A DNA stretch of 57,038 nt from positions 1 to 57,038 of the forward strand of contig CACHXC010000007.1 in the NCBI GenBank assembly GCA_902583715.1. Reading direction: 5' to 3'. The notes beneath the pieces are model-generated. The model had not been told where the DNA came from. It did not search any database and was given only the letters and a program-made list of their open reading frames with translations. A program made the translations under genes and the position numbers. Origin of the DNA: an uncultured SAR116 cluster alpha proteobacterium (GTDB taxonomy: Bacteria > Pseudomonadota > Alphaproteobacteria > Puniceispirillales > Puniceispirillaceae). This document shows, piece by piece, positions 5,785-14,326 of this stretch. Positions within the stretch are counted from its first letter, which is position 1. Each line of letters starts with the position of its first letter.

Positions 5785-8691
5785 ATGAGCGATAAGCAAC
5801 AGCTTTTACTTGTCGATGGGTCTGGCTATATTTTTCGGGCCTTTCACGCCTTGCCACCCATGACCCGCGGTGATGGCACCCCGGTAAATGCGGTTTATGG
5901 CTTTACCGCCATGCTAATGAAGCTTATCGATGATATGCAGCCCGACCATGTGGCGGTGGTCTTTGATGTAGCCCGCAAAACTTTTCGGTCAGATATTTTT
6001 CCAGATTATAAAGCCAACCGGTCTGAACCACCTGAAGATTTGGTGCCGCAATTTGCTCTGGTGCGCGAGGCAACAGCCGCATTGGCCCTGCCGGCGATTG
6101 AATTGGCTGGGTTTGAAGCTGATGATTTGATTGCCACCTATGCTGCCGCCGCTGAAGATGCTGGGCTGGCAACCACGATTGTTTCGTCAGATAAAGATTT
6201 GATGCAATTGGTGCGCGGCGACATCACCATGCTGGATCCAATGAAACAGCGCCGCATTGGTGCGGCAGAAGTCGTTGAACGGTTTGGTGTCCCGCCAGAA
6301 CAAGTTGTTGATGTTCAAGCGTTGGCTGGAGACTCGACCGATAATGTGCCGGGGGTGCCTGGGATCGGCATTAAGACCGCCGCGGAACTGATCAATAATT
6401 ACGGTGATCTGGAAACATTGCTTGCGCGTGCTGGTGAAATCAAACAGCCAAAACGCCGCGAAAATTTGCTTCAATTCGCAGAACAGGCACTTATCTCCCG
6501 GCAACTTGTCCTGTTGCGTGATGATGCCCCGATGCCGCTAGATCTTGAAGCACTAAAGACACCAGCGCGGGATCGGGACAAGCTGATTGCGTTTTTACAA
6601 CAACAGGAATTCAAACGCTTGTTGGTACGGATCGGGGCTGATGATCAGGCCAATGTCAGCGGCGTGTATGGTGCTGGCACAGCGGTGCGGTCAATGGCGT
6701 CCAGCCCAGCCCCATCAAGGCCAGCCCCATCAAATCAAGTAACGCGCCAAACTGAACATTTTGCCGCGGGTCATGTTGCTGGGCAAAACGGTCCGGCCAG
6801 CCTGGTTGACGCGCATTATCAACTGATTACCGAGGCCGCGGATTTGCAGGCCTTTTTGGCCCAAGCTCGCGCCCAAGGCTTTGTCGCGGTTGATACCGAA
6901 ACTACCAGTCTAAATGCCGCCACGGCAGATCTTGTTGGCGTGGCTATGGCACTGGCACCGGGTCAGGCTTGTTATGTGCCATTGCGCCATGGGGCGGCGC
7001 AACCGCTTGTCGCTGGACAGACTGGGCTGGATTTTGATGGGGAACAGGATACCGTACCAACTAAACAGATCCCGTTTGATGATGCGATGGCGCTGTTGCG
7101 TGATGTTTTCGAAGACTCGGCCATTCTAAAAATTGGCCATAATTTAAAATATGACTCGCATGTTTTGTTGCGGCCGGCCAATGGTGGCATCAGATTGCAT
7201 CCGGTGGATGACACCATGTGTTTGTCCTATGTGCTGGACACTGGTATTGTGAACCGGCATTCGCTGGATTATCTGGCAGATCATTGGCTGGATTATCAAA
7301 CCATTAAATATGATGATGTTTGCGGCAAGGGCGCGAAGCAGGTGTCATTTGCCGCGATTGCCCCAGAAGCCGCGCTCGATTATGCGGCTGAGGATGCCGA
7401 TATCACATTGCGGCTCTGGCAGATCTTGAAACCGCGACTTGCCGGATCGGGCGTGGCGTCTGTTTATGAACGGTTAGAGCGTCCGCTTATCCCAGTGCTG
7501 GCAGATATGGAATCGCGCGGCATCATCGTTGAACAGTCAATTCTAGCCCGCATGTCAAATGATTTTGCTAGCCGCATGGCACATTACCAAAGTGAGATTC
7601 ATGCCCTTGCTGGCGAGGAATTTAACATCGCCTCACCCAAACAGCTGGGTGAAATTCTATTCGATAAAATGGGTCTTTCCGGTGGCAAGAAAGCCAAGAC
7701 AGGCGCCTATTCAACATCGGCAGATGTGCTCGAGAATCTGTCTGCCAACGGGGTTGAGATTGCGACAAAAGTTCTTGAATGGCGCCATATTGCAAAATTG
7801 AAATCAACCTATGCTGATGCTCTGGTTGAGTCGATTTTGCCGGAGACGGGGCGCGTTCATACTTCATTTTCCATGGTAGGGGCATCGACCGGGCGTTTAT
7901 CGTCATCTGATCCGAATGTGCAGAATATTCCGATCCGAACCGCTGAGGGGCGGCAGATCCGCACTGCCTTTGTGGCCGCGCCCGGGCATAAATTGATATC
8001 GGCTGATTATTCGCAAATTGAATTACGGCTGGTGGCGCATGTTGCTAATGAGTCAAGCATGATTGAGGCGTTTCAGGCCGGTGTCGATATTCATGCCCGC
8101 ACAGCATCAGAGGTGTTTGCCATTCCGCTGGACAAGTTAGACAGCGAAACAAGGCGCCGCGCCAAGGCAATTAACTTTGGCATTATTTACGGTATTTCGG
8201 CGTTTGGACTGGCCCGACAGTTGGGCATTCCGCAAGGTGAGGCGCGGGATTATATTGCCGCTTATTTTGAGAAATTCCCTAATATTAAGGCCTATATGGA
8301 ACGCACCAAAACCGAAGCTCGTGAAGATGGTTTTGTAAGCACGTTATTCGGGCGGCGCATTCACATATCCGGGTTCACCGCAAGCAACCCAGCGATGCGC
8401 GGATTTGCTGAAAGGCAGGCAATCAATGCCCCTATTCAAGGGACCGCGGCGGATATTATCAAACGAGCGATGATCCAGTTACCACCGGTTTTGACAGCGG
8501 AATCAATTCCTGCGGCTATGTTGCTGCAAGTGCATGACGAATTGATTTTTGAAGTGCCGACGGACCGCGCCAATGATGCAATGAAGGTGATCACTGATGT
8601 GATGGAAGGTGCGGCTAATCCGGTTGTATCCCTGGCCATACCGCTGGTTGCCGAGGCTGGAATGGCCGATAGCTGGGCCAAAGCGCATTAA
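5785..8691 (+). CDS. polA: DNA polymerase I
   Basis: A full-length 968-residue polymerase for Okazaki-fragment processing and repair. The N-terminal 5'-3' exonuclease (about 1-290) has LLVDGSGYIFRAFHA, GFEADDLIAT and the SSDKDLMQLV and GDSTDNVPG motifs. The 3'-5' proofreading exonuclease domain (about 345-545) keeps VDTETTSL, so proofreading looks active. The polymerase domain (about 550-968) shows motif A ADYSQIELRLVAH, the O-helix RRRAKAINFGIIYGIS and motif C VHDELIFEV. The start has homologous N-terminal sequence immediately downstream of AGCCGCCGCAGAGG. A linker at about 290-340 is Pro/Ala/Ser-rich. Confidence 0.98.
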   Translation: MSDKQQLLLVDGSGYIFRAFHALPPMTRGDGTPVNAVYGFTAMLMKLIDDMQPDHVAVVFDVARKTFRSDIFPDYKANRSEPPEDLVPQFALVREATAALALPAIELAGFEADDLIATYAAAAEDAGLATTIVSSDKDLMQLVRGDITMLDPMKQRRIGAAEVVERFGVPPEQVVDVQALAGDSTDNVPGVPGIGIKTAAELINNYGDLETLLARAGEIKQPKRRENLLQFAEQALISRQLVLLRDDAPMPLDLEALKTPARDRDKLIAFLQQQEFKRLLVRIGADDQANVSGVYGAGTAVRSMASSPAPSRPAPSNQVTRQTEHFAAGHVAGQNGPASLVDAHYQLITEAADLQAFLAQARAQGFVAVDTETTSLNAATADLVGVAMALAPGQACYVPLRHGAAQPLVAGQTGLDFDGEQDTVPTKQIPFDDAMALLRDVFEDSAILKIGHNLKYDSHVLLRPANGGIRLHPVDDTMCLSYVLDTGIVNRHSLDYLADHWLDYQTIKYDDVCGKGAKQVSFAAIAPEAALDYAAEDADITLRLWQILKPRLAGSGVASVYERLERPLIPVLADMESRGIIVEQSILARMSNDFASRMAHYQSEIHALAGEEFNIASPKQLGEILFDKMGLSGGKKAKTGAYSTSADVLENLSANGVEIATKVLEWRHIAKLKSTYADALVESILPETGRVHTSFSMVGASTGRLSSSDPNVQNIPIRTAEGRQIRTAFVAAPGHKLISADYSQIELRLVAHVANESSMIEAFQAGVDIHARTASEVFAIPLDKLDSETRRRAKAINFGIIYGISAFGLARQLGIPQGEARDYIAAYFEKFPNIKAYMERTKTEAREDGFVSTLFGRRIHISGFTASNPAMRGFAERQAINAPIQGTAADIIKRAMIQLPPVLTAESIPAAMLLQVHDELIFEVPTDRANDAMKVITDVMEGAANPVVSLAIPLVAEAGMADSWAKAH

Positions 8692-8724
8692 GGCAGAAAT
8701 TTGTCTTTTTCGGCTTTTTCTGCC
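8692..8724 (+). terminator. possible polA terminator hairpin
   Basis: GGCAGAAA (8692-8699) pairs with TTTCTGCC (8717-8724) around a U-rich loop of 17 bases directly after the polA stop. There is no clear T-run after the stem, so termination is uncertain. Confidence 0.35.
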
Positions 8725-8820
8725 CTATATTGGCCTTGATTTATGGGCATGAAGAAACTGGTAATATCGCCATTGCGAATAGGGTAACAGCCAGCTGAAT
8801 TATTGTTGCACTATGCGTTT

Positions 8821-8850
8821 GGCCGTATTTGTTTTGGCCGTATTTGTTTT
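8821..8850 (+). repeat. 15-nt tandem repeat in the chvI leader
   Basis: Two perfect head-to-tail copies of GGCCGTATTTGTTTT, with a partial copy (GCGTTT) before them, end 18 bases before the chvI start codon. They could be a recent duplication or a repeated regulator-binding site in the promoter or 5' leader. Confidence 0.7.
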
Positions 8851-8868
8851 GTAAGTGGGAGATCACAC

Positions 8869-9561
8869 ATGGCAGATCGCATTGCGCTGGTTGATGATGA
8901 CCAGAATATTTTGACGTCTGTGGCATTGGCACTGGAATCTGAAGGGTTCGAAGTAGACAGTTACAGTGACAGCGAGGCGGCGCTGGCCGGCATAACCCGG
9001 CGAAAGGTAGATCTAGCGGTTTTGGATATTAAGATGCCGCGCATGGATGGTATTGAGCTGTTACAAAAACTGCGTAATCAGTCGCAACTGCCAGTGATAT
9101 TTTTAACCAGCAAGGATGATGAGCTTGACGAGGCGCTCGGCCTTGGTATGGGCGCGGATGATTATATCACCAAGCCATTTTCACAGCGATTGTTATTGGC
9201 GCGGATCCGCGCTGTATTGCGGCGTGCCAGTGATAATGTCATGACAACAACCGGGCCGAATATCATCAGGCAAGGCCATTTGCTGATGGACCCTGATCGG
9301 CATTTATGTAGTTGGAAAGAAACCGAAGTTAAATTGACGGTCACTGAATTCCTAATACTGCAGGCATTAGCCCAGCGCCCCGGCATGGTGAAAAATCGTG
9401 ACCAATTAATGGATGCCGCCTATGGCGAGAGCATTTTCCTAGATGACCGGACAATTGACAGTCACATCAAACGTCTGCGGCGCAAAATGCGTGCACATGA
9501 CGCGGAATTTGACCAAATAGAAACGCTCTATGGCATTGGCTACAAATATAAAGCAAACTGA
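8869..9561 (+). CDS. chvI: response regulator ChvI (OmpR family)
   Basis: A 230-residue two-component regulator. The receiver domain (about 1-118) has the acidic pocket VDDD, phosphoacceptor Asp53 in [13 protein letters not shown], Thr near 81 in FLTSKDD and Lys near 103 in ITKPF. The C-terminal winged helix (about 135-230) has the OmpR pattern LTVTEFLIL...[13 protein letters not shown]...[11 protein letters not shown]-like sequence. In alphaproteobacteria the ChvI/ChvG(ExoS) pair responds to acid and envelope stress. Start at 8869 fits homologues ([11 protein letters not shown]), with GTGGGAGATC upstream; an earlier in-frame start at 8803 would read through the tandem repeat. chvG follows 42 bases later. 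Confidence 0.93.
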   Translation: MADRIALVDDDQNILTSVALALESEGFEVDSYSDSEAALAGITRRKVDLAVLDIKMPRMDGIELLQKLRNQSQLPVIFLTSKDDELDEALGLGMGADDYITKPFSQRLLLARIRAVLRRASDNVMTTTGPNIIRQGHLLMDPDRHLCSWKETEVKLTVTEFLILQALAQRPGMVKNRDQLMDAAYGESIFLDDRTIDSHIKRLRRKMRAHDAEFDQIETLYGIGYKYKAN

Positions 9562-9603
9562 ACAAAGCCATGTTGTGATACGGGGGCAAAGGTCATCGCC
9601 AGA

Positions 9604-11226
9604 GTGTTTGTTCAATCCATCAAAGCGGCGTTAAGCCGGGTTGCTGCGAAGCCGTTGGCACCGGTGCGCATGAGCCGCCTGACCGCCCGCATCATGGCGA
9701 TTATGGTCTTCCCGCTATCGATTTTTTTGGTGGGGCTTTTGTCGATAGATCAATATCGCACAACCTTGATCCAGTCCGAATTTATTGCGCTTGAACGGCA
9801 GGGATTTACCTTAGCGCGGTCACTGGCGCTGGCCGAGGCGGACCGTGACCAGCAATTTGCCCGGCGCCGATTATCAGCGGAAACCATGACGCATTTATTG
9901 CCGCTGGTGGGGTTGGGCAGTTCGTTAAGAGCGCGGGTGTTCCAACCAAGTGGGCTATTGCTTGCTGATACCGCGCGGCAAGGCCGATTGCGCATACCTG
10001 TTGAGGTGACGCGGCGCGAGGATAGATCATGGGTTGGTCATGCCCGTGATCATCTAAATAACGCTATGAACAAGGCAGCGTCATTTTTTAGCGCGGATGA
10101 TTTACCACTCTATGTTGAAAGGCGCCGCCAGCGGGCCAATGATTTTGCTGAGGTTTTGTCGGCATTGTCAGGCGAGCCACGCCGGGCGCTTCGTCAAGAT
10201 GCAGGTGGTGAGTTGGTGTTATCAGTTGCCGTTCCCATTCAGGATTTACGACTTGTTCGTGGGGCGTTGCTGATGTCCATCAGCGGCGGCAAAATAGAAC
10301 GCGAATTGGCAAATGTGAATATCGCTTTTTTGCAATTATTTTTGATCGTATTAATCGTTACGATTGGGCTCAGTCTGTATCTGGCGCGGTCAATCACCCA
10401 GCCAATTAGTCGCCTTGCTAGTGCTGCAGATCAATTGCGCCGCAGTGGTGACATGTCACGCCGGCTGCAACAATTGCCGCACCGCAATGACGAAATTGGG
10501 CATTTGTCGGATGCATTGCTTGCCATGACAGATGAACTGCAACGCCGGGTGCAGGCCACCGCCGCATTTGCCGCAGATGTGGCGCATGAAATCAAAAATC
10601 CGTTATCATCGTTGCGCAGTGCAGCCGAAACCATCAGCTTGATCAAAGATCCGGCACAACAGCGAAAATTGATGAATGTGATATTACAAGATGTGGGCCG
10701 CCTTGACCGGCTGATTACCGATATTTCGCAGGCCAGCCGGGTGGATACCGAAATCATCGGCCAAGATGGCGAAACACTCGATTTTGCCGCATTACTGGAA
10801 AATTTCATCCAGTTGCGGCGGCAGAGCTTTGCCGATCACAAGCTTGTTTTAGTCAAGCCTGAACAGCCAATCATGGTGGTTGGACAGGATGGTCGGATTG
10901 TGCAGGTGCTTGATAATCTTCTGAGCAATGCCGCATCGTTCAGTCCGAGTGGTGCCAAGATCATGTTTAACCTCGCTACCAACACATCGCCATCCGAAGC
11001 CATTTTGCATATTCTTGATGAGGGGCCGGGGATCCCTGGCAACCGCCTAGAAACGGTGTTTCATCGGTTCTATTCAGAACGGCCCAAGTCGGAAACTTTC
11101 GGTAATCATTCTGGTCTCGGGCTATCAATCGCCAAACAGATTATTGAAGGGCATGGCGGCAGTCTTGTGGCCAGTAACCGTGACACAGGTGGGGCGTGTT
11201 TTACCCTAACCCTGCCTTTGGCATAG
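9604..11226 (+). CDS. chvG: sensor histidine kinase ChvG
   Basis: A 540-residue membrane kinase partner of ChvI. The first membrane helix is at about 29-48, a periplasmic sensor at about 50-238, and the second helix at about 241-262, followed by a HAMP linker. The HisKA domain has phosphoacceptor His328 in DVAHEIKNPLSSLRSA. The ATPase domain shows the N box QVLDNLLSNAASF, G1 DEGPGIP, F box FHRFYSE and G2 SGLGLSIAK. The chosen GTG start is weakly supported; an in-frame ATG at 9670 (MSRLTARIM) is the alternative. In many alphaproteobacteria hprK follows chvG; here rapZ follows directly. Confidence 0.92.
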   Translation: MFVQSIKAALSRVAAKPLAPVRMSRLTARIMAIMVFPLSIFLVGLLSIDQYRTTLIQSEFIALERQGFTLARSLALAEADRDQQFARRRLSAETMTHLLPLVGLGSSLRARVFQPSGLLLADTARQGRLRIPVEVTRREDRSWVGHARDHLNNAMNKAASFFSADDLPLYVERRRQRANDFAEVLSALSGEPRRALRQDAGGELVLSVAVPIQDLRLVRGALLMSISGGKIERELANVNIAFLQLFLIVLIVTIGLSLYLARSITQPISRLASAADQLRRSGDMSRRLQQLPHRNDEIGHLSDALLAMTDELQRRVQATAAFAADVAHEIKNPLSSLRSAAETISLIKDPAQQRKLMNVILQDVGRLDRLITDISQASRVDTEIIGQDGETLDFAALLENFIQLRRQSFADHKLVLVKPEQPIMVVGQDGRIVQVLDNLLSNAASFSPSGAKIMFNLATNTSPSEAILHILDEGPGIPGNRLETVFHRFYSERPKSETFGNHSGLGLSIAKQIIEGHGGSLVASNRDTGGACFTLTLPLA

Positions 11227-11317
11227 GTTGTGGCCAGTTTTGCGCTGTGCTGTCATTTTGTCAGATATACGTACAAAAGGGGTCTTTTTTATCTTGGATT
11301 TCAGATAGACTGGCGGC

Positions 11318-12205
11318 ATGCAAACTGACGATGCGCCAATAAGATTAGTTCTGGTCACCGGAGTGTCGGGCGCCGGTCATTCAACTGCCCTGAAAATTTT
11401 GGAGGATCACGGCTTTGCCGCGATTGACAATCTGCCAATAGCATTGGTTGACCCGTTAATCGCACTCGAGGTTGAAACTGGTGGGCGTCAAATTGCAATC
11501 GGGCTTGATGCCCGCACCAGTGGGTTTTCCAAAACAGCTTTAGATACATTAGCGCGCAATCTGCGCAAGCGTCTTAGCAATCAGTTTCGGATGGTATTTG
11601 TAACCGCCGCGCATGGTGATTTGATGCGGCGCTATAACGCCACAAGGCGCCAGCATCCGCTAGGCGCTGGCCTGTCGCTTGTGGCAGCCATTACGGCAGA
11701 TATGGAACGCATGGATGATATAAGCGCGATTGCCGATGTGCCTATTGACACGACCAATATGGCACCGGTGGATATGCGGCGGCTGCTACTTGAACGGCTG
11801 AATCTCGCCACAGATACGGCGATGCCGGTTCATATCATATCTTTTTCCTATCGCTATGGATTACCGGACACAGCCGACCAGATATTTGACATGCGCTTTG
11901 CCAAAAACCCGCATTGGGATGATGCGTTGCGCGCGCAGACGGGTCTTGATTCGGATGTTGCCGCCTATATCGCCGCTGACCCTGTTGCCCGTGACGTATT
12001 GACTCATATCAAGCGTATTTTGTCTGAAACATTGGTGCGTATGCGGCATGAGGGGCGACCACATATCACCATTGGGTTTGGCTGTACCGGCGGGCGGCAT
12101 CGCTCAGTTTGGGGGGCACGGCACATAGCTGACTGGATCGCCGATCAGGGCCATCCGGTAGAGATTACGCACCGTGAACTAAACGCAAAACAACGCAATG
12201 AATAG
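11318..12205 (+). CDS. rapZ: RapZ/YvcJ-family nucleotide-binding protein with His in the P-loop
   Basis: A 295-residue member of the RapZ (YhbJ) family. In E. coli RapZ is an RNA adaptor that controls the GlmZ sRNA and amino-sugar synthesis. Family blocks are present: GFAAIDNLP near 31, RRYNATRRQHPL near 104, the FSYRYGLP motif near 175 and IGFGCTGGRHRSVW near 252-265 in the C-terminal RNA-binding domain. The N-terminal Walker A reads GVSGAGHST, so the invariant Lys is His21, coded by CAT. ATP binding may be weakened or absent. The gene lies between chvG and ahcY, where hprK and PTS genes are usually found alongside it. Confidence 0.9.
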   Translation: MQTDDAPIRLVLVTGVSGAGHSTALKILEDHGFAAIDNLPIALVDPLIALEVETGGRQIAIGLDARTSGFSKTALDTLARNLRKRLSNQFRMVFVTAAHGDLMRRYNATRRQHPLGAGLSLVAAITADMERMDDISAIADVPIDTTNMAPVDMRRLLLERLNLATDTAMPVHIISFSYRYGLPDTADQIFDMRFAKNPHWDDALRAQTGLDSDVAAYIAADPVARDVLTHIKRILSETLVRMRHEGRPHITIGFGCTGGRHRSVWGARHIADWIADQGHPVEITHRELNAKQRNE

Positions 12206-12311
12206 TATTTGGCACTGATTGGCATAGGCGCGGTAGTGCTTTTCATCATGCGTCTAATTTGCTATCAGTGCTCGAGCAAATAATTTGTCATGTAAAAGAA
12301 TGGAAAAATTC

Positions 12312-13706
12312 ATGTCACAGGATTATGTCATCACTGATATTTCTCTGGCCGATTGGGGTCGCAAAGAATTGTCTATTGCCGAAACCGAAATGCCCGGTTT
12401 GATGGCGTTACGTGATGAATTTGGCGCGGCAAAACCGCTACAGGGCGCGCGTGTCGCTGGCTGTCTGCATATGACCGTGCAAACCGCGGTTTTGATTGAA
12501 ACGCTTGTTGCACTTGGCGCTGATGTGCGCTGGTCATCTTGTAATATTTTTTCAACGCAAGATCATGCGGCCGCCGCCATTGCGGCATCGGGCGTGCCGG
12601 TGTTTGCGAAAAAAGGCGAAACACTTGGCGAATATTGGGAATATGTTGACTGTATTTTTGATTGGCCAAATGATAGCGCGGCTAATCTAATTCTTGATGA
12701 TGGTGGTGATGCGACAATGTATATTCTGCTTGGTGCGCGCGCCGAAGCTGGAGAGGCGATATTGGCATCACCAAGCTCGGAAGAGGAAGAATTTCTGAAG
12801 GCGCAAATTGATAAACGCATGGCAAGTAGCCCGGGCTGGTTCACCAAACAGCGCGATGCGCTCAAGGGCGTGTCTGAAGAAACCACCACAGGTGTGTTGC
12901 GCTTGTATCAGCTTGCCGAGGCTGGCGGCCTGCCATTCCCGGCAATTAATGTTAATGATTCTGTGACCAAGTCGAAATTCGATAATTTATACGGATGCCG
13001 CGAGTCACTGGTTGATGGTATTCGCCGCTCCACCGATGTGATGCTGGCTGGCAAGGTAGCTGTTGTGGCTGGTTATGGCGATGTTGGCAAAGGCTCTGCA
13101 GCGTCACTTCGTCAAGGCGGGGCCCGTGTTATGGTGACTGAAGTCGACCCGATTTGTGCCTTGCAGGCCGCGATGGAAGGCTATGAGGTTGTAACGATGG
13201 AACAGGCCGTACCAAAGGCTGATATTTTTGTCACCGCCACTGGCAACCGCGATGTGATTACCATTGACCATATGCGGGAAATGAAAGACCGCGCCATTGT
13301 CTGTAATATTGGTCATTTTGATAATGAAATTCAGGTGGCTGCACTGAATAATTATTCATGGTCAGAAGTTAAACCGCAGGTTGATGAGATTGAATTTCCT
13401 GATGGTAAGCGCATGATCTTGTTGGCCAAAGGGCGGTTGGTCAATCTAGGATGCGCCACTGGTCACCCATCATTTGTGATGTCAGCGTCTTTTACTAATC
13501 AGGTGCTGGCGCAGATGGAATTATGGGCCGAAGGTGAAAAATACGAAAATAAGGTCTACACATTGCCGCGTCATCTTGACGAAAAAGTGGCGGCGTTGCA
13601 CCTGGCCAAGGTGGGGGCAACCCTCTCACAACTGCGCCCGGATCAGGCCGACTACATTGGCGTTGAACAGCAGGGCCCGTTCAAAAGCGAACAATATCGC
13701 TATTAA
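12312..13706 (+). CDS. ahcY: S-adenosylhomocysteinase
   Basis: A 464-residue NAD-dependent hydrolase that splits S-adenosylhomocysteine into adenosine and homocysteine, keeping methylation running. It has the bacterial length with the insertion near residues 140-185. The Rossmann motif [12 protein letters not shown], the [14 protein letters not shown] block, [11 protein letters not shown] and the C-terminal KSEQYRY are diagnostic. The start is placed at ATG 12312 (MSQDYVITD) by homology; in-frame starts at 12285 and 12300 exist with no better ribosome site. I saw no SAH riboswitch in the 106 bases upstream. tsaE starts five bases after the stop. Confidence 0.97.
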   Translation: MSQDYVITDISLADWGRKELSIAETEMPGLMALRDEFGAAKPLQGARVAGCLHMTVQTAVLIETLVALGADVRWSSCNIFSTQDHAAAAIAASGVPVFAKKGETLGEYWEYVDCIFDWPNDSAANLILDDGGDATMYILLGARAEAGEAILASPSSEEEEFLKAQIDKRMASSPGWFTKQRDALKGVSEETTTGVLRLYQLAEAGGLPFPAINVNDSVTKSKFDNLYGCRESLVDGIRRSTDVMLAGKVAVVAGYGDVGKGSAASLRQGGARVMVTEVDPICALQAAMEGYEVVTMEQAVPKADIFVTATGNRDVITIDHMREMKDRAIVCNIGHFDNEIQVAALNNYSWSEVKPQVDEIEFPDGKRMILLAKGRLVNLGCATGHPSFVMSASFTNQVLAQMELWAEGEKYENKVYTLPRHLDEKVAALHLAKVGATLSQLRPDQADYIGVEQQGPFKSEQYRY

Positions 13707-13711
13707 TCAGC

Positions 13712-14236
13712 ATGCCGGTCGTCCGCCTAGAGTTATCTGATCTTGCCGCTACACGGCGTTTTGGCAGATTGCTGGCGGCGCAGTTGCAAGCTGGTGATGT
13801 GATCGCCCTTAGTGGGGCTTTGGGGGCTGGTAAATCAGCATTGGCACGGGCCATTATTCAGGTCGTTGACCCAACTGAGTACGACGTGCCAAGCCCGACC
13901 TTTACCCTTGTCCAGCATTATGCGCTGGCTGATGGGACGCCGTTGTGGCATCTGGATTTATACCGTATTGATGATGCGGAAGATGCCATGGCACTTGGTC
14001 TTGATGATGCCTTTATTGATGCCGTCTGCTTGATAGAATGGCCTGACCGGCTGAAAAAATTTATGCCGAAAACGAATTTGTCTATTCACCTCTATGCTAG
14101 TGATGTAGCAGATGATGCAGTTGGCGAAAGCGGCGTAGGCTCGACCATCCGTTTTGCCGATGTGACCGCACCACCCTACTGGGCGGATCGAATTAAGGGT
14201 CTTGTAGCGGCCATTTCTGCTGGATCTGAAGCCTAG
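13712..14236 (+). CDS. tsaE: tRNA t6A-synthesis ATPase TsaE
   Basis: A 174-residue ATPase of the complex (TsaB, TsaD, TsaE) that makes threonylcarbamoyladenosine at position 37 of ANN-reading tRNAs. Walker A GALGAGKSALARAI (about 34-47), PSPTFTLVQHY (about 64-74), WHLDLYRIDD (about 84-93) and CLIEWPDRL (about 108-116) define the family. It is separated from ahcY by only five bases and is probably co-transcribed with it. A kinase-type fusion (seen in some alphaproteobacteria) is not present. Confidence 0.93.
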   Translation: MPVVRLELSDLAATRRFGRLLAAQLQAGDVIALSGALGAGKSALARAIIQVVDPTEYDVPSPTFTLVQHYALADGTPLWHLDLYRIDDAEDAMALGLDDAFIDAVCLIEWPDRLKKFMPKTNLSIHLYASDVADDAVGESGVGSTIRFADVTAPPYWADRIKGLVAAISAGSEA

Positions 14237-14326
14237 TTATTTTGCGGCGCGGTTTCTGGACGGTTGCCGGGTGGTTTGTTAGGAAGTCCTCTCGCGTTCT
14301 TATTGCTTTGCTATTATACTGGCGTC

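Noticed and set aside
12206-12311. SAH or SAM riboswitch before ahcY
   Set aside because: I looked for the conserved cores and pseudoknot pairing and found none.
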